Shown: piece after piece, positions 13,031 through 21,863 of the stretch | Numbering within the stretch: position 1 is the first letter of the stretch | How the letters are laid out: each line of letters opens with the position of its first letter | From: Colwellia sp. 12G3 | GTDB lineage: Bacteria > Pseudomonadota > Gammaproteobacteria > Enterobacterales > Alteromonadaceae | Length of the DNA: 64,000 nucleotides | NCBI RefSeq assembly: GCF_002836775.1 | Contig: NZ_PJAQ01000028.1 | Coordinates: forward strand, 62,001-126,000 | Direction of reading: 5' to 3' | Notes under the pieces: model-generated | Told to the model about the DNA's origin: nothing | Seen by the model: only the letters and a program-made list of their open reading frames with translations | The model's database searches: none | Program-made: the position numbers and the translations under genes

Positions 13031-13073
13031 TATACCAATTGAACTAATTAAGTGATCATTTTCAAATGGTATA
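13031..13073. repeat. Short palindromic repeat overlapping a gene end
   Basis: The stretch begins TATACCAATTGAACTAATTA and ends GGTATAA. It shares ATACCAATT-x-A-x-TAATTAAGTGA with the left end of the element at 59013-59174. It fills the gap between the two saccharopine genes, and its edge forms the last codons and stop (TATACCATTTGA on the minus strand) of the upstream LYS1-like gene. Confidence 0.6.
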
Positions 13074-14159
13074 AGTTTTGCTCATAAACAGAGCGAGTGC
13101 TGTAGGCCAAACGCCTTGAGATTTATCATCAAGCGTTAATAAATGTGTTAAGAGTTGTTCGCCATAATCTTCACTACTCTCTTTAGGTAAAAGTGAAGGC
13201 AGGTGATCAATCGCAATAAGGTCAAGCACCTTAGAGTGATCAATACGTAAACATGGCGCTTTGAATGTCGTACATTGCTGATAAATGGGTAATGGGTTGT
13301 AGCTTCCGTAAGGATCACAACTCACATCAACAATCACAGAGAGTTTTCTATCTTCTTGGCTAAGTAATTCACTGGTGATAAATGGCGGTAAGTCTTGATT
13401 AATTAACACACAATTAATCAAGATATCAGCTTGGTTAATCTCAACAAACGGACCACCCTTTTTAGTTTCTGCCATGTCCCATTCAAGCACTTCAAGACAA
13501 AGCGCTTTAGCTAAATCTGCCGCACCTTTACCACTGCGCCCTTTCGCCCCAATCACTAATAACTTGGGTTTACTTTTAGGGGGGGGGGCATTTTCAGCGT
13601 TAGTGATGGCCTTGCTTATCGCCAGTTCAAGAACATCAAGTAGTTGCTGCTTGTCTTGATAAGATGAAATATCAGCAAGTGGTGGATCAATACTTAATTG
13701 TTGATTGGCCCACGCTAATACCGACAAAGCCCCACCAGCAAAACCAGCCCAATAACCAAAAGCGGCAATTCTTCTTTGCTGGGTGTCTACTAAATACTCT
13801 AAGTCAAACAACTCGCCACCACCGCGTTTAAAGCGTGACAATAGCGCTTGCCATCCTGCTTGATCTTTATAAGCGTGGGCAAAATAAATGTGTTGATGAA
13901 TAAGGGGAAAGTTATCTTCAGGTAATTCTTTTAAGCCCAAGATAATGGCCTCTTTAGGCGCCTCAACCCAACTGCCTTGAGGCACTAAATCAACATCAAC
14001 TTGTCGATATAATTCTTGGTTAAAAATGTTTTGAGATGAACATTCAACCGTGACTTTAAACCCAGCCTCAATTAATTTTTTCGCCCCCTTAGGAGTAAGT
14101 GCGGTTCGTTGCTCATCAGGTTTGGTTTCAGCTCTAAGCCAAATATGTGCCTTATTCAT
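13062..14159 (-). CDS. Saccharopine dehydrogenase, lysine-forming type (LYS1-like)
   Basis: This enzyme interconverts lysine plus 2-oxoglutarate and saccharopine with NAD(P)H. Beside the glutamate-forming partner it most likely starts lysine catabolism. The N-terminal domain has the alanine dehydrogenase/LYS1 pattern (WLRAETKPDEQRTALTPKGA). It is followed by HQHIYFAHAYKDQAGWQ, LFDLEYLVD, AAFGYWAGFAGGA and a nucleotide site near residue 203 (LLVIGAKGRSGKGAADLAK). The substrate-side motif DVSCDPYGSYNPLP comes later. The length of 365 is normal. Residues near 194 (APPPKSKPK) are coded by a run of ten Cs on the coding strand, a possible slippage point. The last residues, TYTI, come from a palindromic repeat. 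The ribosome site is weak. Confidence 0.88.
   Translation of the reverse strand: MNKAHIWLRAETKPDEQRTALTPKGAKKLIEAGFKVTVECSSQNIFNQELYRQVDVDLVPQGSWVEAPKEAIILGLKELPEDNFPLIHQHIYFAHAYKDQAGWQALLSRFKRGGGELFDLEYLVDTQQRRIAAFGYWAGFAGGALSVLAWANQQLSIDPPLADISSYQDKQQLLDVLELAISKAITNAENAPPPKSKPKLLVIGAKGRSGKGAADLAKALCLEVLEWDMAETKKGGPFVEINQADILINCVLINQDLPPFITSELLSQEDRKLSVIVDVSCDPYGSYNPLPIYQQCTTFKAPCLRIDHSKVLDLIAIDHLPSLLPKESSEDYGEQLLTHLLTLDDKSQGVWPTALALFMSKTYTI
13579..13588 (-). repeat. Ten-base G/C homopolymer inside a coding region
   Basis: Ten consecutive Gs on the plus strand (Cs in the gene) encode part of APPPKS in the LYS1-like protein. The frame is open as read. Gain or loss of one base would shift the frame at about residue 195 of 365 and remove the nucleotide-binding and C-terminal parts. 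Confidence 0.9.
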
Positions 14160-14177
14160 AATATAAATTTTCTGTTA

Positions 14178-14342
14178 GTAATACCCATCCCACTAAGTTA
14201 TTGCCCACTTGTGCTGGTTAAAGTAATCCAAGGCGGCGTTGCTCTCAATCCCAATAGCGAGCTATTGGTCAATCAAGCGCCTACCCTGAATTATTTTTAC
14301 TACGCATAACAAGATCACAAACTTAATGGAACAGCTATAAGT
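14178..14342 (+). repeat. Interspersed repeat, copy B (about 165 bp)
   Basis: This copy pairs over its full length with copy A at 665-829 in opposite orientation. It has the shared start GTAATACCCATCC, the block TTGCCCACTTGTGCTGGTTA, CCAAGGCGGCGTTGCT, CTATTGGTCAATCAAG and the end AACTTAATGGAACAGC. It begins 18 bases from the start codon of the LYS1-like gene and so lies in or across that gene's promoter. Confidence 0.85.
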
Positions 14343-14804
14343 TAAAAAGAGACGTTAATTAGGCATAGAAAACATAATAAAGTGGTGAGTTTTGGTTTAT
14401 TCATTCTGTAATTAAACTCCCCATGGCAATGTTACTTATCAGTAACCAGCCAAATTTTTAGATGTTTCATGGATATTTATTAGTCAGTTGAACTTATACT
14501 ATAATCATAATTATAGTAATTACAATATTTATCATACAAATAGACTTATTATTTATCATACAAATAAGATTAATTACAAATATCTTAACAAACAGCCTTA
14601 TTCTCAACGGTGAAATAAAACAACAAAAAAACAGGTATAGATATAAAAATCAGTTACTTAACCATTTGACTATATCTATCTTTGGTGGTTTTAATGGTTA
14701 AAAAAATTAAAGGGACTATGGAGTTGTGACTGAGGTTGGGGTATCGAACAGTAATATAGCGGTAGTAGCGTCAGTATTTAGTGCCTTTATCACAAAACTG
14801 AAAA
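14343..14804. other. Gene-free AT-rich stretch
   Basis: No intact gene is seen. A 17-base direct repeat (TATTTATCATACAAATA) occurs at 14526-14542 and 14550-14566, a period of 24. The right end, from about 14720, may be decayed coding sequence belonging to the transporter remnant that follows. Confidence 0.4.
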
Positions 14805-15023
14805 ATGATGAACGCCTTGGTTTTTATTATAATGGGTAGCGTAGCCAATATAGGGGCAAGTGCTGCACCTAATCCAAATCATCCCACTTCACCGGGATTC
14901 ATTCAAATATTTGGCGTTTTTGTCGATAGTTTGGTTATTTGTAATGCCACTGCAGCGATAATTCTGCTCGCGGGTGATACGGGTAAGTCTGTCGATGGAA
15001 TTGGTATAACGTCATTGTATTAA
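14805..15023 (+). pseudogene. Remnant of an AGCS sodium:alanine symporter
   Basis: Only about 70 codons remain. The translation MGSVANIGASAAPNPNHP followed by GFIQIFGVFVDSLVICNATA and AIILLAG matches the segment of AGCS (AlsT/DagA) sodium:amino-acid symporters that normally reads MGSAPN-x-A, HP-x-x-QG-x-x-Q-x-x-GVF-x-DT-x-x-ICTATA. Full-length members have 450-500 residues. Here the frame begins and ends abruptly and neighbouring sequence gives no continuation in any frame that I could follow. I read it as a decayed gene fragment. Confidence 0.6.
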
Positions 15024-15070
15024 TTAGCGACTATTACCCATGCGTAATAGTCGCTATATTGCTAAAAACG

Positions 15071-16030
15071 TTACTTATCGACAGGTGCCGCCATTTGATC
15101 TAATGGCTGTATTTTAATTTTTCTTCTACCACCGAGTTCAGAATAAAGCATACCCCCAATGATTAACCCTGCACCAAACCAGCCATTAACACCAAGATGT
15201 TCGCCTAATATGAAGAATGCGGCAATATGAGCAAAGATAGGCTCTAATGCAAAAACAAGGGCTACTTTGTGTGGTTCAAGTAAACGTTGACTGGAGGTTT
15301 GTGCCCAATAGGCAAACGCGCTCGCTAAAATACCTGAGTAAAGTATTGCAGCCCAAACATCGGCATTTGAAAGTTGTTCAATAAACGGCGGATAGCTTTC
15401 GTTAATATTCGCCAATGCTTCATAACTTGCAGTCACAGTACTGTATAAAGCAACGGCTGCCAATTGAATAATACTTAACGAAATAACAGCAAATCGTCCA
15501 CCATATCTTGCCATTAACGTAATGTGAGCGGCATAACAAACTGCGCTGATAGCGACGAGTACATCACCTTGGTTGAATTCCATTTTATCGCCCATGGTCA
15601 GAAAATATAACCCGATGGTGGCCGCGACAACACTCGCCCAAACTTCTATACCTACTTTCGTTTTAAAGAGTATAAAGCCGAAAATAGGGACTAAAGGAAC
15701 ACATAAACCCGTAATAAAACCGGTATTAGACACGCTGGTATAGATCATGCCTTGGGTTTGAAGAGCAAAACCTAAAAATAATAACAAGCCAAAACCAAAA
15801 CCGACTTTAAGTAGTTCTGCTACGGTGTAATCTAATTCCGCTTTTTCTGGCTTTTTTTGTAAAAAATACAAAGGTAATAATGCTAATGCTGCAATACCAA
15901 AACGAAAAGCGTTGAAGGTATTAACCGGCATAATGTCAATGGCGCCATCAACCACAACAAAGCCGACGCCCCAAATAAGATTGACTAACACTAAAGCCCA
16001 TAATGCGGAATTAGCCGTACGAATTGTCAT
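15071..16030 (-). CDS. EamA/DMT family transporter
   Basis: This is a drug/metabolite transporter superfamily membrane protein with 319 residues, about ten hydrophobic segments and two EamA repeats. The N-terminal repeat shows VNLIWGVGFVVVDGA and FNAFRFGIAALALLPLY. The second shows YSGILASAFAYWAQTSSQRL and the near-C-terminal LEPIFAHIAAFFILGE, the usual EamA end. The substrate cannot be read from sequence; members export amino acids or metabolites. It ends with a basic cytosolic tail. It lies downstream of the PhyH gene on the same strand, about 180 bases apart, with no clear link in function. Confidence 0.88.
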   Translation of the reverse strand: MTIRTANSALWALVLVNLIWGVGFVVVDGAIDIMPVNTFNAFRFGIAALALLPLYFLQKKPEKAELDYTVAELLKVGFGFGLLLFLGFALQTQGMIYTSVSNTGFITGLCVPLVPIFGFILFKTKVGIEVWASVVAATIGLYFLTMGDKMEFNQGDVLVAISAVCYAAHITLMARYGGRFAVISLSIIQLAAVALYSTVTASYEALANINESYPPFIEQLSNADVWAAILYSGILASAFAYWAQTSSQRLLEPHKVALVFALEPIFAHIAAFFILGEHLGVNGWFGAGLIIGGMLYSELGGRRKIKIQPLDQMAAPVDK

Positions 16031-16172
16031 TGATTTACCTTTTGTATTATTAGTTTTTGCGCATTATAACGTTACTCACTATTAACGCTATTAAAACAAG
16101 TCTTTTACGCCGAATTCAGGGCTTTAATAGTGTCTATGAAAAAATAAAGCGACGCTCCCTTTAGAGTGAGGG

Positions 16173-16208
16173 TAGCTTTACTTTTAGCTTTAGTTTTAGC
16201 TTTTAGAT
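16173..16208. repeat. 12-bp tandem repeat, about three units
   Basis: The units TAGCTTTACTTT, TAGCTTTAGTTT and TAGCTTTTAGAT lie end to end immediately after the PhyH stop codon. It is one of several 12-18 bp tandem repeats at gene ends in this window. Confidence 0.65.
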
Positions 16209-16209
16209 T

Positions 16210-17043
16210 TCAAACTTCAGATTTTGACTTTAAGTCGAGTGTGTTGATAAATAATCTTGGGTCGTCAATGTGATCTAACATTGCGCTATCGGGTAAACAA
16301 TCAGGGTCGATATAATCAGAAAAATCGCCAGCTGAATCAAACACTAAAATGTCTAACGCTAATCTGTCCATACCGTATAAACCACGGTGGATCATATCAG
16401 CAGAAAAAACTAACAAATCACCCGCCGCTAACTTAATTTGTTTACCGGTAGAAAGGCTTTCGTTACTCAGTCTGCCCTTTTCTTCTTGGCGTACATTAAA
16501 TTCTTCTTCACTGTCCCAGCGTTTATGTGTGCCGGGTACTAGCTCCATACCAAGTTCATCAAACAAAGGCACACGCAGGTGTAATACTTGGGTCTCATGA
16601 ATCACTATTTTTTGCACGTCAACATCATGATCATACTGACAATCTCGGTGCCAAAAATCTTTAAGCTCAGGATTAATAGGATTAAAAAATAACTGGGTAT
16701 TCATAAACGCAGGGTTATTTTTTATAACCGCATCGACAATAGCCATCATTTTTTTAGAGCTGATAAAGTTAAATAGCTTTACCCTATCGTCGCTGCCTAA
16801 GTACTCACTGCCGGTAATTAACGACGAGTTGAACGCGACCTCTTTATAAAACTCTGCATTGTCATGTTTCCATAAGGTATGAAATTTTAGGACAACTTCT
16901 CTAAGTGAGGCAATTTCAGCCGCATTAAAATACTCTCTAATAACAAAGTAACCTTGGTCTTCGTAATCATCATTCAACTTGTCACTATTTAACTGGTCAC
17001 CATTCAACTTGCTACAGTTTAGTTCACCTAGATTGCTTACCAT
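16210..17043 (-). CDS. Phytanoyl-CoA dioxygenase (PhyH) family protein
   Basis: The protein is a putative Fe(II)/2-oxoglutarate-dependent oxygenase of the PhyH superfamily. The iron triad is visible as H132 and D134 in DFWHRDCQYD and H219 in SADMIHRGLYG. R227 is a candidate for 2-oxoglutarate binding. GTHKRW, the usual PGTHK motif after the jelly-roll turn, is also present (about 169-176). Length (277) is normal. The first about 25 residues contain a low-complexity LN-rich repeat (KLNGDQLNSDKLN) coded by a 15-bp tandem repeat, so the conserved domain only starts near DYEDQGYFVIREYF. The substrate is unknown; the family ranges from lipids to halogenated and phosphonate compounds. No ribosome site fits the ATG well. 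Confidence 0.85.
   Translation of the reverse strand: MVSNLGELNCSKLNGDQLNSDKLNDDYEDQGYFVIREYFNAAEIASLREVVLKFHTLWKHDNAEFYKEVAFNSSLITGSEYLGSDDRVKLFNFISSKKMMAIVDAVIKNNPAFMNTQLFFNPINPELKDFWHRDCQYDHDVDVQKIVIHETQVLHLRVPLFDELGMELVPGTHKRWDSEEEFNVRQEEKGRLSNESLSTGKQIKLAAGDLLVFSADMIHRGLYGMDRLALDILVFDSAGDFSDYIDPDCLPDSAMLDHIDDPRLFINTLDLKSKSEV
16973..17032 (-). repeat. 15-bp tandem repeat in the 5' end of the PhyH gene
   Basis: Four units of 15 bases lie end to end: TTCAACTTGTCACTA, TTTAACTGGTCACCA, TTCAACTTGCTACAG and TTTAGTTCACCTAGA. They encode the repeated LN-x-x-x pattern at the protein N-terminus. The period keeps the frame, so copy number changes would only lengthen or shorten the leader. Confidence 0.75.
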
Positions 17044-17263
17044 TACTACCCATTAACTCCACTTTTTCAATCTTAATAACAACAAAAAATGACACTTGCT
17101 TAGCTTTACAAAGCAGGTATTTACCGCCACTGAGGGCGTGCGCTTATTTTACCGCCCGCAACTATTCATGGCAACAACACAGCTATGTTTGATTATAAAA
17201 ACATTGCACTAAATCAATAATTACATTGCTGTCAGTAAGCCAATAAATAATTTTTACCCATAA

Positions 17264-17294
17264 AAAAAGCTCTCTACCAAGTAGAGAGCTTTTT
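17264..17294. terminator. Bidirectional Rho-independent terminator
   Basis: AGCTCTCTAC pairs perfectly with GTAGAGAGCT around a CAA loop, with A-run before and T-run after. It lies just past the end of the pullulanase gene, which it should terminate on the minus strand. Confidence 0.9.
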
Positions 17295-17367
17295 AATTTC
17301 GTTAAACGTCGTCTAACGCCGCTTAACAGTAAGGCTTTATTTAGATGATATTAACTTACAATCATCA

Positions 17368-18355
17368 TTACGGTTTTTTACTGATATTTATCGTTGGTGC
17401 TGTCGGATCAGGCCCTGCAACGGTAACGATATACACACCATCATCTACAATAGTTACGCTCAAATTATCTTGCGAGTCTTGCACTAATGTTAATGTTGAG
17501 TCTAGGGTAACAACATTAGTCTCTGCTGGTGCACCTAAATTGAATGTAGACCAATCCCCTGAAGCTACTTTGAAACCATAATCACCCGCAGTTAGGTTTA
17601 TCTCGACTGAATAACTACTTGAGCCATCATAACCAAGCACATCAACTTCACCCCAACCATTCATATCACCACGAATAAATACTGATGTAGCACCAAACAT
17701 CTCAGCCGCATAAATACTTAATGTCGCTTCAGCTAAATTAGAAGCGTCAAATACAAAAGTATAGTCTCCGTCTACAGCAAAAGTCATATTGAAGTTATCA
17801 TTACTACCCGATAACAATAATTGATTTTCACCTTCAGTGATTTCCATATCATCAGCTGGAGCGCCCATATTTACGGTACTCCAATCAGCAGAGGCTATTT
17901 TAAAGTTAGGTGTTGAAGCACTAATAGTTATAGTGGTTTGATATTTCCCATTACCAATGTAAGTAAGTTGATTATCTTCACTCCAACCATTCATATCACC
18001 ACGAATAAATACCGGTGTGCCAACAAATGGCTCTTCGTTTTCTACCAACAAAGTAGGTGCGTTGGTATCAGAAGCATCAAGGGTAAAGAAGTAAGTCCCG
18101 TCAACGGCAATGGTGATACTTAAATTATCATTACTGCCCGGTAATAAACTAAAGCTTTGATCTTCTAATACTTCACCACCAGTTCCTGGTGCGCCTAAGT
18201 TAATGGTTGACCAATCACCTGATGCGATTTTAAAACCGTAAGTTCCGGCAGCAAGAGTAATCTTAGTTTGGTATATGCCATCTGCTTGGTAAGTTAAGCC
18301 GTCAATTTCACCCCAACCATTCATGTCACCACGAATAAATGGCACGTTATCACCA
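17368..18355 (-). repeat. Three in-gene repeats of about 330 bp
   Basis: The 3' end of the pullulanase gene holds three near-copies of a module. Each begins with the sequence for VFIRGDMNGW or PFIRGDMNGW (near 17670, 18000 and 18335) and contains FK-I/V-AS-x-DWST and, further on, D-N-x-x-x-TI/TF. The period is about 327-333 bases. Confidence 0.85.
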
Positions 18356-21300
18356 TAAGGAACAACGTCAGGTGCGCCTGCAGTTGCATAAGCAGATAAA
18401 CCTGTTGCTTGGCTTTCACCTTGTACTTTCACAAAAACAGCAGTTGTTAGTGCCGGAACCGTAAAGCTACCTTCACCTGTACCTTCCTCAAAGCTTGCGC
18501 TAGCAACGGTGCCATCAACTGAAGCAGCTAATAAAGGGTGTAAGGTAAAGCCACTTGCTGACGTAATAGTATGCGTGTGCTCACTATTACTACCATTTAC
18601 CACAACCACTAGTGCGTCGTAATTTGGGTCAATATCAGTAAGATTTACACCATCATCAATACTCATCACAATCAAACCTTGGGTTTGATTTTTACCAATA
18701 TTATGAAAACCAACGCGTTTAATAATATCTGTCGCAGTGGTTAATCTAAATAATGGGCTATTTGAACGAATCGATAAAAACTCATTAAACACATTCGATG
18801 CAAATAACATATCCGTCAGTGCAACAGTGCTTGATGAACTCGCTGCTAAAGAAACTAATTCAGACTCAGTTCGACCACCTTTATCTAGCGGTAAACCTTT
18901 ATTCCAATTATTTAACTCAAAAGTGAAATCAACAACGTTATACCAATCACCCGCATCATAAGTATTTCTATCTAACGATTTAGAGCGAAGGAAATCACCA
19001 CCCATTTGTAAAAATGGAATACCTTGTGACAATAATACGATTGATTGAGAAATGTTTTGTGCGCGAACACGTTCGCTGTTATTCATTTCAGGCTTTAATT
19101 TAAACTGTAAGTTATCCCATAAGGTTTCGTTATCATGCTTTGAAACATAGTTGATAATATCTGCAGGGTCTTTGGCATACATACCCGATGCGCTACCAAG
19201 TACGTCAGTACCCTTAAAGGTTTTCAATACATAGTCAGTTAACGTACCAGCCATACCAAATTTAACAATGTCTTGTTGCTCGAACGGATAATCTGAATCA
19301 CTGTCGTTGTTAAATAACGTAGCATTACGAATACCGTCACGAAGTCGATCGTTATAGGTTGCTATTTCAGTGCCGGCCATATTTTCTTGGTCTGCACGTT
19401 CAAATCCGCGAGAATCTTTGTACCAACCTTCACCATAAAAATGATTATCAGGGTCAATCGCCTTAACAGCATCACGAGCAGCTAACATTTGCGTTTTAGA
19501 GCCTTGGCTCATAATGTCGAAACGGAATCCGTCGAATTGATATTGCTCAGTCCACTGTTTTAACGAGTCAACCATCAACTTGTCCATCATGCGATGCTCA
19601 AGCGCGGTATCACTACAACAGGTGCTATTTTGAACCGCACCCGTAATCTTATCTCGGCTGTGATAGTAACCTGGTACAAATTTATCAAGTACCGAGTTGT
19701 CCCATAAACCCGAAGAATTAGTATGGTTATAAACAACATCTAGAACCACACGTAAGCCAATATCATGTAATGATTTAATCATCGCGCGCATTTCTTTAAT
19801 TCGGCTTACACCATCTGGATTTGAAGCATAAATACCATCAGGCACATTAAAATGTTTAGGATCATAACCCCAGTTAAAGCTATCGTGATCATTCATTGCT
19901 TCAGTAAGTAATGCTGCATCGTTTGAAAAAGGAGAATAACTTTCAAAAACAGCACGCAATGTTTGGTTATCAACACCTTGATAACAAGGCGGTGCTTTAA
20001 AGTTTACTTTACACAAGGCTAAGACAGTACTATCTAAATCGATAATATTGTCGGCATCTTCATCAATAGTCGCTATATCATTAGCAGGCAACATATGAAA
20101 ATGCGTTAAACCGTTAGCAACTAACTTTTGTAAATGCTGCATTGGCGCAGAATCAATTTCAGTAAACGCTAAAAACTTACCTCTATTTTCAACGGTAGTA
20201 CTTTCATCCAGCGCACTAAAATCACGAATATGTCCTTCATAAATCACTGCATCTTCATAATTTTCAATAGTAGAGACTAAGTGGCCATCCCAACCTTCAG
20301 GCTGTAAGTCTTCATCAGATAAATTAACAAACTGAGAATACTCACCATTGGTTGATAAACTTAACGAATAAGGGTCTGTGCTTTCAATTTCTTCAATGGC
20401 CTTATTTTGTGGATGATAAATCGTTAACGCTAAACGATAAAATTGGCGGTCAAGACTTGCATCCCCTTCATAACTCCAAATACCTGTCATTGAGTCTTCG
20501 GTCATATCATGGCTTGAAACCATGTTTTTGTTCGCGTCATAAATGTTTAGTTTAAGGTTTTGCGCAGTTGGTGACCACACCGAAACGTTAATGGCACCGT
20601 TGTTATAAACAACACCTAATGTTGCTTCATCAGCATCCATTTCGCCTTTGGTATAAAGCTCATCTAGCACTAAGTCTGCTTGAACATAAGTGGCAGCAAC
20701 CGCTACGCCTTCTGCGTTATAGCCAACTAAAACCGATTGATTTTTAGTGATGGTTTTTGCTTCTTCAACAGTCCAACTAGCTGAAAATGCAGGCCAATCA
20801 GCAACTAAAGGCGCAGCCGCTTTTTGTTCATCGGTTAAATCAACTTCTGTTAATTCAACAACGGTTCCAGTGATAACGTCTACATTATCTTCACTAGCAC
20901 CAATATTAGCTGTTGCTGAGTGGTGTAATTTTACCGAGGTTACCTGCTCAAAATTTACATTCCATGTAAAGGTATTGCTATCAATCCAATGCGCGGCAAA
21001 ATCAGTTATCGCTAACGGTTGCTTACCCAATGAAACAACAGGGTATTCAAAAATAGACGCGACACCTGAAAAGGTAAAGTTCATGCGTTGGTATGTTTCA
21101 TCATCTTGTAACAGTGGCATTTTAAAATCACCGCCACCAAATTCTTTGCCTGCGTCATCAGTACCTTTATGAATAATCATATGACCACATTCATTGTGAT
21201 CTTCTTTAAGATTGACTAACCAATACGCACCGTATACCGGATCAACCCCGGTATGTGCTAAGCCATTATCCCAAGAAGGCGCTAACGAATCGTCAGCATA

Positions 21301-21654
21301 AGCGTCACACTCATCACTGTTCCAATTATGCATTTTGTAGTCGTTGTATTCACCGTCTGCACGGTTATAAAACAACAACGCCTGATTTTCGCCAGGAAAA
21401 ATTACTGGTTTAGGTGCCGATGGGTCGATACCCACAACACAGCTTTCATTTAATGCATCTGGCACTGTTGGCACCGGACATTCAATAGGCTCTGGCGCAA
21501 CACAACTTGTGCCCGCTGCATCCGAAACCATGGGCACATCACAACTAAGTAGTACTTCACCTGGTTCAGTAGACTCTGAGCCTCCACACGCCGAAAGTAC
21601 AACTGATACAGATGCTAAGACTATAATTCTTAACACCGATTTTTGACTAAACAT
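17368..21654 (-). CDS. Lipoprotein pullulanase, GH13, with three C-terminal repeat modules
   Basis: This debranching enzyme cleaves alpha-1,6 links in pullulan, starch or glycogen. The 1428-residue chain starts with a lipoprotein signal (lipobox LSAC then GGS), so it should be anchored in the outer membrane. A short cysteine-rich linker follows (CDVPMVSDA, CPVPTVPDA), then a CBM41-like region (LLFYNRADGEYNDYKMHNW). Next are a CBM48-like domain (SVWSPTAQNLKLNIYD) and the barrel. Barrel motifs are VVLDVVYNHT, nucleophile D in DGFRFDIM, acid/base E in FYGEGW and third acid in SKHDNETLWD. After the barrel come three tandem modules of about 108 residues, each with FIRGDMNGW. GGAG lies eight bases before the ATG. 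It lies downstream of the TonB receptor on the same strand. Confidence 0.92.
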   Translation of the reverse strand: MFSQKSVLRIIVLASVSVVLSACGGSESTEPGEVLLSCDVPMVSDAAGTSCVAPEPIECPVPTVPDALNESCVVGIDPSAPKPVIFPGENQALLFYNRADGEYNDYKMHNWNSDECDAYADDSLAPSWDNGLAHTGVDPVYGAYWLVNLKEDHNECGHMIIHKGTDDAGKEFGGGDFKMPLLQDDETYQRMNFTFSGVASIFEYPVVSLGKQPLAITDFAAHWIDSNTFTWNVNFEQVTSVKLHHSATANIGASEDNVDVITGTVVELTEVDLTDEQKAAAPLVADWPAFSASWTVEEAKTITKNQSVLVGYNAEGVAVAATYVQADLVLDELYTKGEMDADEATLGVVYNNGAINVSVWSPTAQNLKLNIYDANKNMVSSHDMTEDSMTGIWSYEGDASLDRQFYRLALTIYHPQNKAIEEIESTDPYSLSLSTNGEYSQFVNLSDEDLQPEGWDGHLVSTIENYEDAVIYEGHIRDFSALDESTTVENRGKFLAFTEIDSAPMQHLQKLVANGLTHFHMLPANDIATIDEDADNIIDLDSTVLALCKVNFKAPPCYQGVDNQTLRAVFESYSPFSNDAALLTEAMNDHDSFNWGYDPKHFNVPDGIYASNPDGVSRIKEMRAMIKSLHDIGLRVVLDVVYNHTNSSGLWDNSVLDKFVPGYYHSRDKITGAVQNSTCCSDTALEHRMMDKLMVDSLKQWTEQYQFDGFRFDIMSQGSKTQMLAARDAVKAIDPDNHFYGEGWYKDSRGFERADQENMAGTEIATYNDRLRDGIRNATLFNNDSDSDYPFEQQDIVKFGMAGTLTDYVLKTFKGTDVLGSASGMYAKDPADIINYVSKHDNETLWDNLQFKLKPEMNNSERVRAQNISQSIVLLSQGIPFLQMGGDFLRSKSLDRNTYDAGDWYNVVDFTFELNNWNKGLPLDKGGRTESELVSLAASSSSTVALTDMLFASNVFNEFLSIRSNSPLFRLTTATDIIKRVGFHNIGKNQTQGLIVMSIDDGVNLTDIDPNYDALVVVVNGSNSEHTHTITSASGFTLHPLLAASVDGTVASASFEEGTGEGSFTVPALTTAVFVKVQGESQATGLSAYATAGAPDVVPYGDNVPFIRGDMNGWGEIDGLTYQADGIYQTKITLAAGTYGFKIASGDWSTINLGAPGTGGEVLEDQSFSLLPGSNDNLSITIAVDGTYFFTLDASDTNAPTLLVENEEPFVGTPVFIRGDMNGWSEDNQLTYIGNGKYQTTITISASTPNFKIASADWSTVNMGAPADDMEITEGENQLLLSGSNDNFNMTFAVDGDYTFVFDASNLAEATLSIYAAEMFGATSVFIRGDMNGWGEVDVLGYDGSSSYSVEINLTAGDYGFKVASGDWSTFNLGAPAETNVVTLDSTLTLVQDSQDNLSVTIVDDGVYIVTVAGPDPTAPTINISKKP

Positions 21655-21863
21655 AACTTTTACTCCAAATATATAATTGGCGAGTTAATGCAGCAATTAG
21701 TACCAGATTTATTAACGGACTTTTCACCGAAATGAACTCCGCAATGAAAACGGGAATTATTAGATTGTTTTTATTTGAATAGTTAATTTTATTCATTTTC
21801 AATAACTCCTGACTCGTAAATTCTGACTAATAAATTCTGGTTAATAACTCACTCTAACTAGCG

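Noticed and set aside
14109..14309. 66-codon open frame on the plus strand
   Set aside because: It overlaps the LYS1-like gene start and repeat copy B; the similarity to the 593-799 frame is due to the repeat.
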